A stretch of 64,000 bases of DNA from Nocardioides astragali (GCF_024436375.1 NZ_JAFMZM010000004.1:248001-312000), one strand, 5' to 3'; positions 1 to 10,773 are shown, numbered from the stretch's first letter. Made by a program: numbers and translations. Notes: generated by a model not told the origin, from the sequence alone.

Positions 1-1681
1 TCGGCGCGGCGGGGGCGGCCACCTCGCACTGTCCGATCCGCACCGCGTCGCTGACCGGGAGGCCGGCGAGGAACAGCTCGGGGTTGGGGTTGACCTGGCT
101 GAAGCGGGCTCCGGCGCTGAGGATCACGCCGTCGAGGTCGACCACCAGCGGCTGCGCCACCGCCACGCCGGGCTCGTGCACGACCGAGGCCAGGCGTTCG
201 GCGATCGGCTGCCGCGGCGGCATCGCCTCCGGTCGGACCAGGAGGACGGTGCTGCCGGCGGCCAGCGAGATGCCGACGTTGGTGGCGGCCGACGTGGAGA
301 CGCCGGCGGGCACGGAGACGAAGCGCGCGCCGGAGATGATCGCGGCGACGGAGGCGGCCAGCACGTGGTGGGCGCGGCGCAGCCGGACCCCGACCAGGAT
401 CAGCTCGGAGCCCTCACGGGGCACCGAGCTCAGCCACTCGACGGTGCGGCGTGGCTCGATGCCCAGCGGCAGGACGTGGCTGACCAGGTCCTCGGACGTC
501 TCCCGGCCCGCTGCCGCGTCCCAGTCGACCAGCTGGCGCTCCAGGACGACGGAGTCCCAGTCGTCGCCGAAGCCGGTGGCGGGCGTCTCCGGCCGCTTCA
601 GGACCGGTACGTCGACCGCGAGCAGCTCGTGGTCGCGCGAGAGCCGGAGCAGGAGATCGCGCTCGGCGGAGCCCCCGAGGCTCTCGTCGAAGCCCCCGAC
701 GTCCTTGATGGCGGCGCGCCGCAACAGCGCCGTCGTGAGGTCGACCGGGCGACCGCCCACCAGCTCGATACGGTCTCGACCGACGGCCCCCGCGCCCGCC
801 AGGACGGCCGCGGCGCCGGTGTGGTGGGCGTGGGCCAGGAGCTCGCCCAGCATCTCGGGGAGCCACTCGCGCCCGAGGGGGAGGAAGGCGACGTGCTCGG
901 CGGTGCTGTGCTCGAGCGCGGCGTTGAGCGCGCGAGCGTGCCCGCAGCGCGTCTCGCGCACCAGCGTGATGCGGTCGTCGAAGGCGGCCATGCCCTGCAG
1001 CACGGCGGCCGTGTCGTCGGCGGACCCGCGGTCCACGGCCACCAGGTGCCAGTCGGCGAAGGTCTGCGCCTGCAGCGACGCGACGGTCTCGTGCACCAGC
1101 GGCCCGGCGTCCTGGGCCGACATCACGACCGTGACGGCGGGCGAGGTGCCGAGGCCGGCCGAGAGCGCGGGTGCCGGGCCGACCAGCTCGGGACGGTCTC
1201 GGACGACCTCGGCGCGCCAGGCGGCGGCGGCCTCGATCGCGGCGGCGCGGTAGGTGCCCCACGAGACCTTCTTGGGCAGGATGCGCGTCGGGAGCGGGGT
1301 GCCGGGGCCCGAGACGGAGAGCCAGTAGGACAGCGCGCCGTAGGGGTGGTGGCGCGCCTCGGGGTGGGCCGCGAAGATCAGGCGGGGGTCGGCCAGCGGA
1401 TGTGGGGCGATCCGGTTGCGCCGCCGCCGCTCGGAGACGTACCAGAGCACCGGGTGCTGCCCCAGCCGCTGCCACGAGCGGCGCCGGCCGATCCACTGCG
1501 CCTCGAACAGCGGGTGCGGGGACACGTCGCCCGCGTGCACGGCGGCCCGCGCCGCCTCGTGGGGCGACTCGAAGGTGGTGCCGAGCTGGGCGGCGACGTA
1601 GTCGGCGTCGATCAGGCCGGAGTCGACCAGGACCTCCTCGGCGTCGTCGAGCCTCACCTGCTGGCGACGCTCAGCGCGCAT
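1..1681 (-). CDS. family 2 glycosyltransferase (3' end outside window)
   Basis: About 560 residues are visible and the frame runs open through the left edge, so the C-terminus is missing. The first ~180 residues have no domain I can name. A GT-A type GT2 fold starts near residue 182 (PAVTVVMSAQDAGPLVHETV, then VDRGSADDT as the nucleotide-sugar loop, and a GGFDES motif about 70 residues later). A second GT2-like segment seems to follow. Such tandem enzymes build cell-wall or capsular polysaccharides from NDP-sugars at the cytoplasmic face. The ATG overlaps the stop of the RgpF-like gene by 11 bases, so the two are one operon and are probably translationally coupled. The sugar specificity cannot be read from sequence. 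Confidence 0.8.
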   Translation of the reverse strand, partial: MRAERRQQVRLDDAEEVLVDSGLIDADYVAAQLGTTFESPHEAARAAVHAGDVSPHPLFEAQWIGRRRSWQRLGQHPVLWYVSERRRRNRIAPHPLADPRLIFAAHPEARHHPYGALSYWLSVSGPGTPLPTRILPKKVSWGTYRAAAIEAAAAWRAEVVRDRPELVGPAPALSAGLGTSPAVTVVMSAQDAGPLVHETVASLQAQTFADWHLVAVDRGSADDTAAVLQGMAAFDDRITLVRETRCGHARALNAALEHSTAEHVAFLPLGREWLPEMLGELLAHAHHTGAAAVLAGAGAVGRDRIELVGGRPVDLTTALLRRAAIKDVGGFDESLGGSAERDLLLRLSRDHELLAVDVPVLKRPETPATGFGDDWDSVVLERQLVDWDAAAGRETSEDLVSHVLPLGIEPRRTVEWLSSVPREGSELILVGVRLRRAHHVLAASVAAIISGARFVSVPAGVSTSAATNVGISLAAGSTVLLVRPEAMPPRQPIAERLASVVHEPGVAVAQPLVVDLDGVILSAGARFSQVNPNPELFLAGLPVSDAVRIGQCEVAAPAAP

Positions 1682-2615
1682 CGGAGTACCTCACCCGCGG
1701 GAACAGCGGCTCGAGCGCGAGCGGTGTGGGCAGCAACCGCTCGGTGTCGCGCAGCGGGTAGTACTGCGCGGTCTCCTCGAGGAACTCCCGCACCCCCGCG
1801 AACCGCTGGGGGAAGCGGCGTTCGCACAGCTCGAGGAGCCGTCGGGCATCCAGGTTGTAGGGGTCATAGCGCAGGGTGTCGATCTTGACGTAGGGGAGCC
1901 GAGCGTTGTCGAGCACTCGGTCGGCCAGGCTCCGTGCCGGGTTCCACGGCTCGTTGGCGCGCTCGCGCCACTCGCGGACCTCGGCCCGGTTGCGCGGGAA
2001 GTGCGAGCGGTGGGCCGCCCACCAGCGCATCCGCTCGCGGGCGATGCGCTGGTCCTCCGGGGTCTCGACGAAGTAGGTGTCGGAGCTGAAGCCGGCCTCG
2101 TAGAGCCGCCGGGACATGCCGACCTCGTAGCGCTTGATGACCTGTCGGCGCTTGGAGATGGGCTCCATCTCCTCCCAGAAGGTGGTGAACGCGCGCGAGC
2201 CGACGACCCACGGGCGGAAGGCGATGAAGAAGGACTGGATGTGCGGCGCGACGCGCTCGGCGGCGGTGAGCCCCCAGAAGTCGCACGGGCGCGTGGCCAT
2301 CGCCTCGAACACGGGGTCATAGCTGTCGAGGGCGAAGACGTAGGTGTCGTTGCAGACCACCACCTCGTCGTACGCCGTCAGGTCGCCCGCGGCGTCGAGG
2401 CCCACCTTGTAGCTGAAGAAGTCGTAGCCGTAGTTGGCGCGCTCCACGACGACCGCCCGCTCCGAGAGCCAGGAGCGGGCTGAGTCCTGCAGCTGGGCGG
2501 TCGTGCAGACCAGGAGGGTGTCGACCGACGCAGCCAGCGCCTCGACCTGCCCGCGTACGTGCGGTCGCAGCTCTCCGGCGACGTCGTAGTGCGCCATCAC
2601 GGCCAGTCTGGACAC
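1671..2615 (-). CDS. RgpF-like (rhamnan synthesis protein F family) polysaccharide protein
   Basis: The 314-residue product matches the rhamnan-synthesis F family. It opens with LAVMAHYDVAGELRPHV, carries YGYDFFSYKVGL and the EVVVCNDTYVF signature, and then DFWGLTAAERVAPHIQSFF. In streptococci RgpF acts in assembly of rhamnose-containing wall polysaccharide, and other family members are predicted glycosyltransferases of O-antigen clusters. There is no signal peptide or membrane segment, so it is expected in the cytoplasm. It heads a minus-strand operon with the GT2 enzyme and is divergent from amtB. Family assignment is firm; the exact reaction is inferred. Confidence 0.8.
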   Translation of the reverse strand: MSRLAVMAHYDVAGELRPHVRGQVEALAASVDTLLVCTTAQLQDSARSWLSERAVVVERANYGYDFFSYKVGLDAAGDLTAYDEVVVCNDTYVFALDSYDPVFEAMATRPCDFWGLTAAERVAPHIQSFFIAFRPWVVGSRAFTTFWEEMEPISKRRQVIKRYEVGMSRRLYEAGFSSDTYFVETPEDQRIARERMRWWAAHRSHFPRNRAEVREWRERANEPWNPARSLADRVLDNARLPYVKIDTLRYDPYNLDARRLLELCERRFPQRFAGVREFLEETAQYYPLRDTERLLPTPLALEPLFPRVRYSDAR

Positions 2616-2819
2616 GGCCGAACACTAACAAGGAGCGGTCGTGGGCCGATCTGTTCACACTCCCGTAACACAGCGGCCGATTACGTAGCCTGCGCGCAAC
2701 ATGCGTCGCGGCCCGGCGAAACCTCCCCACCGCAGGCTTCGGATGAACATGTGGGCCCCTGCATGACACCGGCGTCATGAGCTCGGCGGACCACATCCCG
2801 TACGTTTCCTGGAGGTTCT
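2616..2819. promoter_or_regulatory. divergent promoter region rgpF-like / amtB
   Basis: This 204-base gap must carry the promoters of the RgpF-like operon and of amtB. A GGAGG ribosome-binding site sits at 2811-2815, five bases before the amtB GTG. The stretch GTTCACACTCCCGTAAC at 2653-2669 read on the minus strand gives GTTAC-n8-GAAC, which loosely resembles paired GlnR half-sites of actinomycete nitrogen genes, but the spacing is not canonical. No clear -10/-35 pair was identified. Confidence 0.3.
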
Positions 2820-4459
<1,640 letters not shown>

Positions 4460-4484
4460 TGGCCACCCTCTCGGGGCCTCTGCC

Positions 4485-6707
4485 GTGACCGCAGCACAAC
4501 GCCAGACCAGGGCCACCTCGGCCGACGAGCTCTGCCGGCAGGCGTACGCCGCCTCGGGCGGGCCCGCCACCGGGGTGGCCCTGGTCGCGGTCGGGGGCTA
4601 CGGGCGCGCCGAGCTGGCCCCGCACTCCGACCTCGACGTGGTGCTCGTCCACGAGGACGACGTCGACCTCGGTGAGCTCGGCAGCGCGCTGTGGTACCCC
4701 CTGTGGGACTCCGGGCGCCGGCTCGACCACTCAGTGCGCTCGATGAGCCAGATGCTGGAGGCGGCCGCCGACCTGCGCGTCGCACTGGGCCTGCTCGACG
4801 CGCGGCACCTGGCCGGCGACCCCGGGCTGACCCTGCGCCTGCGCACGACGATGCTCGCCGACTGGCGGCGCCAGGCCCGGACCCGACTGCCCGAGCTCAA
4901 GGCCCTCACGCACAAGCGCCACGACGTGACCGGAGAGCTGGCGCACGCCTCCGTCCCCGACGTCAAGGAGGCCGAGGGCGGGCTGCGCGACGCCGGCGTG
5001 CTCAAGGCGATCGAGGCCAGCTGGCTGGTCGACGCCTCCACACCCGCGCTCGAGGCGGCTCGCCAGATGCTGCTCGACGTGCGCGACGAGGTCCACGACG
5101 TGGCCGGTCGTCCCAGCGACCGCATCGCCCCGGAGATGTGGGGCCCGCTCGCGCAACGCCTCGACCTCGCCGACCCGGAGGCGGCGCAGCGGCACGTGCG
5201 CTCCTTGGGCCGGCGGATCGCCCACCTCTCACGCCTGGCCTGGCGGCGTACGGACGCGGTGATGTCGCGGACGACGGGGGAGAAGGGACGTCGTACGCCT
5301 GCCCTCGAGCGCGTGGCTCCGGGGATCGCGCTCTCGCGCGGCGAGGTGGTGCTCGACGCCGGCACCAAGCCCGGCGACGACCCGACCCTGCTGCTGCGTG
5401 CGGCCGCCGAGGCGGCCAGCCGGGACGCGGTCCTGGCCCCCACCACTGCCGCCCGGCTCGTGCGGGAGGGAGCCGAGCTTCCCGTGCCGTGGCCGGCCCC
5501 GGCCCGCGACGCGCTCGTCAGGCTCCTGGCCAGCGGCCCCGGCCTGCTCCCGGTCTGGGAGACGCTCGACGAGATCGACGGCATCGAGACGTTCCTGCCC
5601 GAGTGGGAGCAGATCCGGCTGCTGCCGCACGCGTCGGCGATCCACCGCTTCACGGTGGACCGCCACGTCGTCGAGACCTGCGCCGAGGCCGGAGCGCTCA
5701 TCCGCAGCGTCCGCCGACCCGACCTGCTCCTGGTCGCCGCGCTGCTCCACGACATCGGCAAGGGCTCGCTGCACGACCACTCCGTCGCCGGCGAGCCGCT
5801 GGCCCGCAAGATCGTCGCCCGGATGGGCTTCACCGACCTCGACGCGGAGGTCGTCGCCTCCCTGGTCCGCTGGCACCTGCTGCTCGCCAACCTCGCGACC
5901 ACGCGTGATCCCGACGACCCGGCCACCACCGCCGAGCTGCTGACCCACGTGCCCGACGGGGCCAGCCTCGAGCTGCTCCGGGCGCTGACCGAGGCGGACG
6001 CCCGGGCCACGTCCTCGGCCGCCTGGACGACGTGGCGGGCCTCGCTCATCGATCGGCTCGTCTCCCGCGCCGGCCACGCCCTCGGCGCGGAGATCTCCCA
6101 CGTCGTGCCCTCGGAGGCCCTGCCGATCCCCGACGTCGTACGCCGTGAGCCCGGCGCGGTCTCCGTCGAGGTCACCCCCCACGAGGTCGGCGCGACCATC
6201 ACGGTGGTCTCGGCCGACCGGGTGGGGCTGCTCGCCGATGTCGCCGGGGGGCTGGCCGCGCTGCGGGTGCCGGTGCACGCCGCACGGGCGTGGGCGCAGG
6301 TCGACAGCGACGGCGAGTGGGGCGTGAGCGCGTGGGAGGTTCCCGACGCCTACCTCGACGCCACCGTCGTCCGCGACCGGATCCGGCGCGTGGTCGAGGG
6401 CAGCCAGCGCCTGCCCGAGCTGCCGGTGCGCGCGCCCGACGAGCTGCCGCCGATCGTGGAGGTTCGTCCCGACGCCTCCCGGGCCTCGCTGGTCCTGGAG
6501 ATCCGCACGTCGGACCGCCCCGGCGTGGTCCACCGCGTGCTGACCACCCTCGCCGGGCTCGGCCTCACCGTGGCCTCCGCGCACGTCTCGACGCTGGGCC
6601 CGCAGGCGGTCGACGTGTTCTACGTCCAGGAGGTCGGGGGCGTGCGTCCCACCGAGGAGCGCGCAGCAGCGGCCGCGCACGCCGTACGCACTGCGCTGGG
6701 CGGCTGA
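4485..6707 (+). CDS. glnD: PII-protein nucleotidyltransferase GlnD
   Basis: The 740-residue enzyme modifies PII on Tyr51 and removes the group again. The nucleotidyltransferase motif GGYGRAELAPHSDLDVVLVH lies near the N-terminus. A central HD hydrolase domain has LLHDIGKGSLHDHS (H422-D423). Two ACT domains follow, the last beginning VLEIRTSDRPGVVHRVLTTLAGLGLTV; these sense glutamine in the family. I chose the GTG at 4485 because the product then begins VTAAQRQTRATSADELC just before the catalytic motif; the frame stays open further upstream through glnK, but that part is noncoding shadow. In Corynebacterium and Streptomyces this enzyme works as an adenylyltransferase, which I infer here too. 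Confidence 0.94.
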   Translation: MTAAQRQTRATSADELCRQAYAASGGPATGVALVAVGGYGRAELAPHSDLDVVLVHEDDVDLGELGSALWYPLWDSGRRLDHSVRSMSQMLEAAADLRVALGLLDARHLAGDPGLTLRLRTTMLADWRRQARTRLPELKALTHKRHDVTGELAHASVPDVKEAEGGLRDAGVLKAIEASWLVDASTPALEAARQMLLDVRDEVHDVAGRPSDRIAPEMWGPLAQRLDLADPEAAQRHVRSLGRRIAHLSRLAWRRTDAVMSRTTGEKGRRTPALERVAPGIALSRGEVVLDAGTKPGDDPTLLLRAAAEAASRDAVLAPTTAARLVREGAELPVPWPAPARDALVRLLASGPGLLPVWETLDEIDGIETFLPEWEQIRLLPHASAIHRFTVDRHVVETCAEAGALIRSVRRPDLLLVAALLHDIGKGSLHDHSVAGEPLARKIVARMGFTDLDAEVVASLVRWHLLLANLATTRDPDDPATTAELLTHVPDGASLELLRALTEADARATSSAAWTTWRASLIDRLVSRAGHALGAEISHVVPSEALPIPDVVRREPGAVSVEVTPHEVGATITVVSADRVGLLADVAGGLAALRVPVHAARAWAQVDSDGEWGVSAWEVPDAYLDATVVRDRIRRVVEGSQRLPELPVRAPDELPPIVEVRPDASRASLVLEIRTSDRPGVVHRVLTTLAGLGLTVASAHVSTLGPQAVDVFYVQEVGGVRPTEERAAAAAHAVRTALGG

Positions 6708-6750
6708 GACCGCGTTCCGCGTCGAGGCGGAACGGCGGGGGTGGGGCGGT

Positions 6751-6835
6751 TAGGCTGGCACGTCGTACCACCTATGACTTCAGCCACGACTTCAGCCATG
6801 ACTTCAGCCATCGATGCGAGGGACTGACCCACACC
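6751..6835 (+). promoter_or_regulatory. ffh promoter and leader with 3 x 12-bp repeat
   Basis: A TAGGCT -10 hexamer lies at 6751-6756. The leader then carries three head-to-tail copies of a 12-mer (GACTTCAGCCAC/T) at 6776-6787, 6788-6799 and 6800-6811. An ATG at 6774 opens a 17-codon reading frame (MTSATTSAMTSAIDARD) that ends at 6827, eight bases before the ffh GTG. No ribosome-binding site for ffh is obvious, so this short frame could feed ribosomes to it; that is inference. Confidence 0.4.
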
Positions 6836-8407
6836 GTGTTCGCCACACTCTCCGACCGCCTTGCCGACACCTTCAAGAACCTGCGGGGCAAGGGCCGGCT
6901 CTCCGAGGCCGACATCGACGCCACCGCACGTGAGATCCGCATCGCACTGCTCGAGGCCGACGTCGCGCTGCCCGTCGTCAAGGAGTTCGTGGGTGCGGTG
7001 AAGGAGCGGGCCCGCTCCGAGGAGGTCAGCGGCGCGCTCAACCCGGCCCAGCAGATCATCAAGATCGTCCACGAGGAGCTCGTGACGATCCTCGGTGGGG
7101 AGACCCGCCGGCTGCGCTACGCGAAGTCCGGCCCGACCGTCATCATGCTCGCCGGCCTCCAGGGCGCCGGCAAGACGACGCTCGCGGCCAAGCTGGCGCT
7201 GTGGCTCAAGGGGCAGGACAAGACCCCGATGCTGGTCGCCGCCGACCTGCAGCGCCCCAACGCCGTCCAGCAGCTCCAGGTCAACGGCGAGCGCGTCGGC
7301 GTGCCCGTCTTCGCCCCCGAGCCCGGCAACGGCACGGGCGACCCGGTCGACGTCGCGCGCGCCTCGATCGAGGAGGCCCGGCGCAAGCTCCACGACGTCG
7401 TCATCATCGACACCGCCGGGCGTCTCGGTGTCGACCAGGCGCTGATGCAGCAGGCCGCCGACATCCGCGACGCGGTGCAGCCCGACGAGGTGCTCTTCGT
7501 CGTCGACGCGATGATCGGCCAGGACGCGGTCACCACCGCCCAGGCCTTCCTCGACGGAGTCGGCTTCGACGGCGTGGTGCTGACGAAGCTCGACGGCGAC
7601 GCCCGCGGTGGCGCGGCCCTCTCGATCCGCTCGATCACGGGCAAGCCGGTCATGTTCGCCGCCAGCGGCGAGAAGATGACGGACTTCGACCTCTTCCACC
7701 CCGACCGGATGGCCTCGCGCATCCTCGACATGGGCGACATGCTCACCCTGATCGAGCAGGCCGAGAAGGCCTTCGACTCCGAGCAGTCGCTGAAGGCGGC
7801 CGAGAAGCTCGCCACCAAGGGCGGGTTCACGCTGGAGGACTTCCTCCAGCAGATGATGCAGATCCGCAAGCTCGGCTCGATGACCAAGATCATGGGGATG
7901 CTCCCCGGCATGGGGCAGTTCCGCGACCAGCTGGAGAACTTCGACGAGCGCGAGATCGACCGCATCCAGGCGATCATCCAGTCGATGACCCCCGCCGAGC
8001 GGGACAACCCCAAGATCATCGACGGCTCCCGCCGCGCCCGCATCGCCAAGGGCTCGGGCCGCCAGGTCTCCGACGTCAACCAGCTCGTCGACCGCTTCTT
8101 CGAGGCGCGCAAGATGATGGAGCAGATGGCGCGCGGGGGTGGGGTGCCGGGGATGCCCGGTGTGCCCGGGATGCCAGGCATCGGCGGCGGCAAGCGCGCC
8201 GGCGCCCGCCAGCAGCCCCAGGCCAAGGGCAAGAAGGGCAAGAAGCGGGTCTCGGGCAACCCGGCCAAGGCCGCCCAGCAGAAGGCCGCCGAGCAGGCCG
8301 AGAAGGCCGCCAACCCGTTCGGCAACCCCGATGGCGCCGAGGTCGACTACGAGAAGGCCGCCGAGCAGCTCAACCTGCCCAAGGACTTCTCCCAGTTCCT
8401 GAAGTGA
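6836..8407 (+). CDS. ffh: signal recognition particle protein Ffh (SRP54)
   Basis: This 523-residue GTPase binds signal sequences of nascent membrane and secreted proteins and hands ribosomes to FtsY. Domains run in order: N domain from FATLSDRLADTFKNLRGKG, G domain with P-loop GLQGAGKTT (residues 107-115), DTAGR and TKLDGDARGG, and a methionine-rich M domain (QQMMQIRKLGSMTKIMGMLPGMGQ). After the M domain comes a Gly/Met/Pro repeat (GVPGMPGVPGMPGIGGG) and a Lys-rich tail, a common actinobacterial extension. The GTG at 6836 gives the family's usual N-terminus. The stop overlaps the start of the NYN gene. Confidence 0.97.
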   Translation: MFATLSDRLADTFKNLRGKGRLSEADIDATAREIRIALLEADVALPVVKEFVGAVKERARSEEVSGALNPAQQIIKIVHEELVTILGGETRRLRYAKSGPTVIMLAGLQGAGKTTLAAKLALWLKGQDKTPMLVAADLQRPNAVQQLQVNGERVGVPVFAPEPGNGTGDPVDVARASIEEARRKLHDVVIIDTAGRLGVDQALMQQAADIRDAVQPDEVLFVVDAMIGQDAVTTAQAFLDGVGFDGVVLTKLDGDARGGAALSIRSITGKPVMFAASGEKMTDFDLFHPDRMASRILDMGDMLTLIEQAEKAFDSEQSLKAAEKLATKGGFTLEDFLQQMMQIRKLGSMTKIMGMLPGMGQFRDQLENFDEREIDRIQAIIQSMTPAERDNPKIIDGSRRARIAKGSGRQVSDVNQLVDRFFEARKMMEQMARGGGVPGMPGVPGMPGIGGGKRAGARQQPQAKGKKGKKRVSGNPAKAAQQKAAEQAEKAANPFGNPDGAEVDYEKAAEQLNLPKDFSQFLK

Positions 8408-8763
8408 CCACCCTCGTCGTCGACGGTGCCAACGTCGTCGGGTCCGTGCCGGACGGCTGGTGGAAGGACCGGGCGGGCGCCGCACGCCGCCTGCACGAGC
8501 GGCTGCTGGTCGCCGACACGGCGTACGACGAGATCGTGCTGGTGCTCGAGGGACAGGCGAAGGCCGGCGTGCGCGCGGGCCGTGACGCCCATGTCACGAC
8601 CGTCCACGCGACGCGCGACGGCGACGCCGAGATCCGGGAGCAGGCCCGACGGGCTGCTGAAGCCGGTGAGCGGGTCGCGGTGGTGACGGCCGACCGGGCG
8701 CTGGCCGCCAACGTGTCGCCCGTCCAGGTGCTGAGCCCGTCGTGGTTGCTCGACCGGCTCTGA
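8404..8763 (+). CDS. NYN (PIN-like) domain protein
   Basis: The small 119-residue protein overlaps the ffh stop by four bases (GTGA) and so is translationally coupled to it. It carries the NYN/YacP-like fold signature: VVDGANVVGSVPDGWWKDR at the N-terminus, an EIVLVLEG strand, and VVTADRALA near the C-terminus, giving the acidic residues expected of a PIN-type metal site. Relatives are predicted RNases, some of them acting in rRNA or tRNA turnover. The nuclease role is inferred from the fold; I know of no experimental work on this actinobacterial group. Confidence 0.7.
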   Translation: MTTLVVDGANVVGSVPDGWWKDRAGAARRLHERLLVADTAYDEIVLVLEGQAKAGVRAGRDAHVTTVHATRDGDAEIREQARRAAEAGERVAVVTADRALAANVSPVQVLSPSWLLDRL

Positions 8764-8788
8764 CCACGCGGACGGCACGGAGACATGA

Positions 8789-8820
8789 CAGTGGCGCCGC
8801 CCCGAGGGGCGACGCCACTG
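8789..8820. terminator. intrinsic-type hairpin between convergent genes
   Basis: CAGTGGCG at 8789-8796 and CGCCACTG at 8813-8820 pair perfectly, and GCCCC (8799-8803) pairs GGGGC (8806-8810) inside, with a small internal bulge. The hairpin ends the ffh unit and lies 39 bases from the end of the convergent secreted-protein gene, so it may serve both. No U-tract follows, as is usual in actinobacteria. Confidence 0.7.
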
Positions 8821-8858
8821 CTGATCAGCGGACCGGGTCGGTCACTGGATCGGTTCGA

Positions 8859-9488
8859 TCACACGCCCAGGTTGAGCAGGCCGAGGATCTGGTTGAGCAG
8901 GGTGCGCAGCTGGCCGAGGAGTCCGGCGAGCGGGCCCCCGTCCAGCAGTCCGGCCACGGCGCAGAGCAGGTTGCCGAGCAGGTTGCCGGGGCCGGGGACG
9001 GCGACGATGTCGAGCACCACGCGGTTGAGGTGGATCTCGAGGCCGAGGATGTTGAGGTCCAGCGGGCCGAGCACCAGGTTGAGGATCTCGCACTGGGCGG
9101 CCCGGTTGGCAGTGCGGGCGTCGGTGACGGACTGGCCGTTGATCTTCTTGACCGGGATCTTCTTGATGCCGGCGAACTTCGTGCGCGAGCCGTCGGCGTC
9201 GGTGATCTTGCCCTGCAGGAAGCCCTTCGCGTAGAGCACGCCGTCCCGCTCCACGAACCGCGTCGGCGTGAAGGAGCCGGTCACCTTGCCGCCCTCGGAC
9301 GTGCGACCGACGACCGTGCTGGTGATCTTGCCGAGGTCGGACTTGCCCACGACCGACCTCGTCGACTGCGTGTCGGACGCGGCCGAGGCTGCGCCGATGC
9401 CGACCGAGCTGAGGCCCACGGCCATGACGAGTGCCAGGACGCCTGTGGTGAGCGCCGTGGAGATACGAGATGCGAAACGTGTGGTCAT
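8859..9488 (-). CDS. secreted protein of unknown function
   Basis: The 209-residue product has a clear Sec signal peptide (RFASRISTALTTGVLALVMAVGL, then ASAASD as likely cleavage site). The mature part has a beta-rich central region (GKVTGSFTPTRFVERDGVLYAKG) and a leucine/glycine-rich C-terminus with two cysteines (CEILNLVLGPLDLNILGLEI and GPGNLLGNLLCAVAGLLDGG) that could form a disulfide. Similar secreted proteins occur in many actinobacteria, but no function is known to me. The ATG at 9488 is chosen because GGAGG lies eight bases ahead; the in-frame ATG 24 bases upstream has none. A TAGCGT hexamer (9588-9593, minus) could be its -10. Confidence 0.75.
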   Translation of the reverse strand: MTTRFASRISTALTTGVLALVMAVGLSSVGIGAASAASDTQSTRSVVGKSDLGKITSTVVGRTSEGGKVTGSFTPTRFVERDGVLYAKGFLQGKITDADGSRTKFAGIKKIPVKKINGQSVTDARTANRAAQCEILNLVLGPLDLNILGLEIHLNRVVLDIVAVPGPGNLLGNLLCAVAGLLDGGPLAGLLGQLRTLLNQILGLLNLGV

Positions 9489-9512
9489 GCTTCCCTCCAA
9501 CGTTGATGTCAA

Positions 9513-9685
9513 TCGCGGCGCAGCTGGTAGCCGTGCCGTCTGAAGCCCCTCCCGCTGGGGGCGATCACGCCCCGGACATCGTGTTCGACGCTAAGTGGTA
9601 TGGACCACACGCCACACCCCCGTGAGGGTGGTGGTCGCCCAGGGCCGGATTCACCGCTCGAGAGTCACGCCCTAGGGTCGATCCC
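9513..9685. promoter_or_regulatory. divergent promoters, secreted protein / amidohydrolase
   Basis: On the plus strand TAGGGT at 9673-9678 stands seven bases before the amidohydrolase ATG, giving a leaderless transcript. On the minus strand TAGCGT (9593 to 9588) is a candidate -10 for the secreted-protein gene with a leader of about 90 bases. Between them CCACACCC and GGGTGGTGG form a short imperfect inverted repeat around 9607-9630. Confidence 0.4.
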
Positions 9686-10756
9686 ATGACTGCCCTGCGC
9701 TTCCGAGGCCCGGTGCTGCCGGACGGAGAGGCCCACGACCTCTACGTCGTGGACGGCCGGATCACCTACGAACCGCAGGCCGGGGCCGACACGGTCGCCG
9801 AGGGTTGGATCGTGCCGGGCCTGGTCGACGCCCACTGCCACCTCGGGCTCGACGACTTCGGAGCGGTGGACGAGGCCGCGACCGAACAGCAGGCGATCGA
9901 CGACCGCGACGGGGGAGCGCTGCTCATCCGAGATGCCGGCTCGGCCGCCGACACCCGCTGGGTGCACGAGCGCGACGACCTGCCGCGGCTGATCCGCTGC
10001 GGACGCCACATCGCCGCCACCAAGCGCTACATCCGCGGCTACGCCCACGAGGTCGAGCCAGGGGACCTGGCCGCGTACGCCGCCCAGGAGGCACGCAACG
10101 GCGACGGCTGGGTCAAGCTGGTGGGCGACTGGATCTCGCGCGACGAGGGGGACCTGGCGCCGTCCTTCCCGGCCGAGGCGTTCGCCGATGCCATCGACGC
10201 CGCCCACGCCAACGGGGCGAAGGTCACCGCGCACTGCTTCGGCCACGGCGTCCTCCCCGGCCTGATCGAGGCCGGCATCGACTGCATCGAGCACGGCACC
10301 GGACTCACCGAGGACCTCATCGACGCCATGGTCGAGCGCGGCACCCGCTTGGTGCCCACGGTCATGCAGCTCGACAAGTTCCCCGAGCATGCGGCGGCGG
10401 GGGAGGAGAGGTTCCCGGCGTACGCCGCGACGATGACCGACCTCTACGCCCGGATGCCGGCCACCATCATGGCCGCCTACGAGGCGGGGGTGCCGATCTA
10501 CGCCGGCTCCGACGGTGGCGGCATCAGCCGGCACGGCAACATCGCGGGCGAGATCGAGGCCCTGGTGCGCATCGGGATGCCGGCGCGCGACGCCCTCGGC
10601 GCCGCGAGCTGGCGGGCGCGCGAGTGGCTCGGCGTCGACGGCCTGACCGAGGGGGCGTCGGCGGACTTCGTGGTCTACGACCGCAACCCCGTCGAGGACC
10701 TGTCGGTGCTGCGTACGCCGACCCGCGTGGTCCTTCGCGGGCGCAGCGTGGTCTGA
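9686..10756 (+). CDS. amidohydrolase family protein
   Basis: The 356-residue protein belongs to the imidazolonepropionase-like branch of the amidohydrolase superfamily, cytoplasmic TIM-barrel metal hydrolases. Metal-site motifs are visible: GLVDAHCHLGLDD (HxH), a WVKLVGDW strand with the bridging lysine position, VTAHCFGHG, GIDCIEHGTG and the final aspartate in YAGSDGGG. The C-terminal beta-sandwich ends ADFVVYDRNPVEDLSVLRTPTRVV. Family members cleave cyclic amides or dipeptides; the substrate here cannot be told. It is a single gene, leaderless, with a strong hairpin right after it. Confidence 0.85.
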   Translation: MTALRFRGPVLPDGEAHDLYVVDGRITYEPQAGADTVAEGWIVPGLVDAHCHLGLDDFGAVDEAATEQQAIDDRDGGALLIRDAGSAADTRWVHERDDLPRLIRCGRHIAATKRYIRGYAHEVEPGDLAAYAAQEARNGDGWVKLVGDWISRDEGDLAPSFPAEAFADAIDAAHANGAKVTAHCFGHGVLPGLIEAGIDCIEHGTGLTEDLIDAMVERGTRLVPTVMQLDKFPEHAAAGEERFPAYAATMTDLYARMPATIMAAYEAGVPIYAGSDGGGISRHGNIAGEIEALVRIGMPARDALGAASWRAREWLGVDGLTEGASADFVVYDRNPVEDLSVLRTPTRVVLRGRSVV

Positions 10757-10773
10757 GGCGAGCCACCACATGA

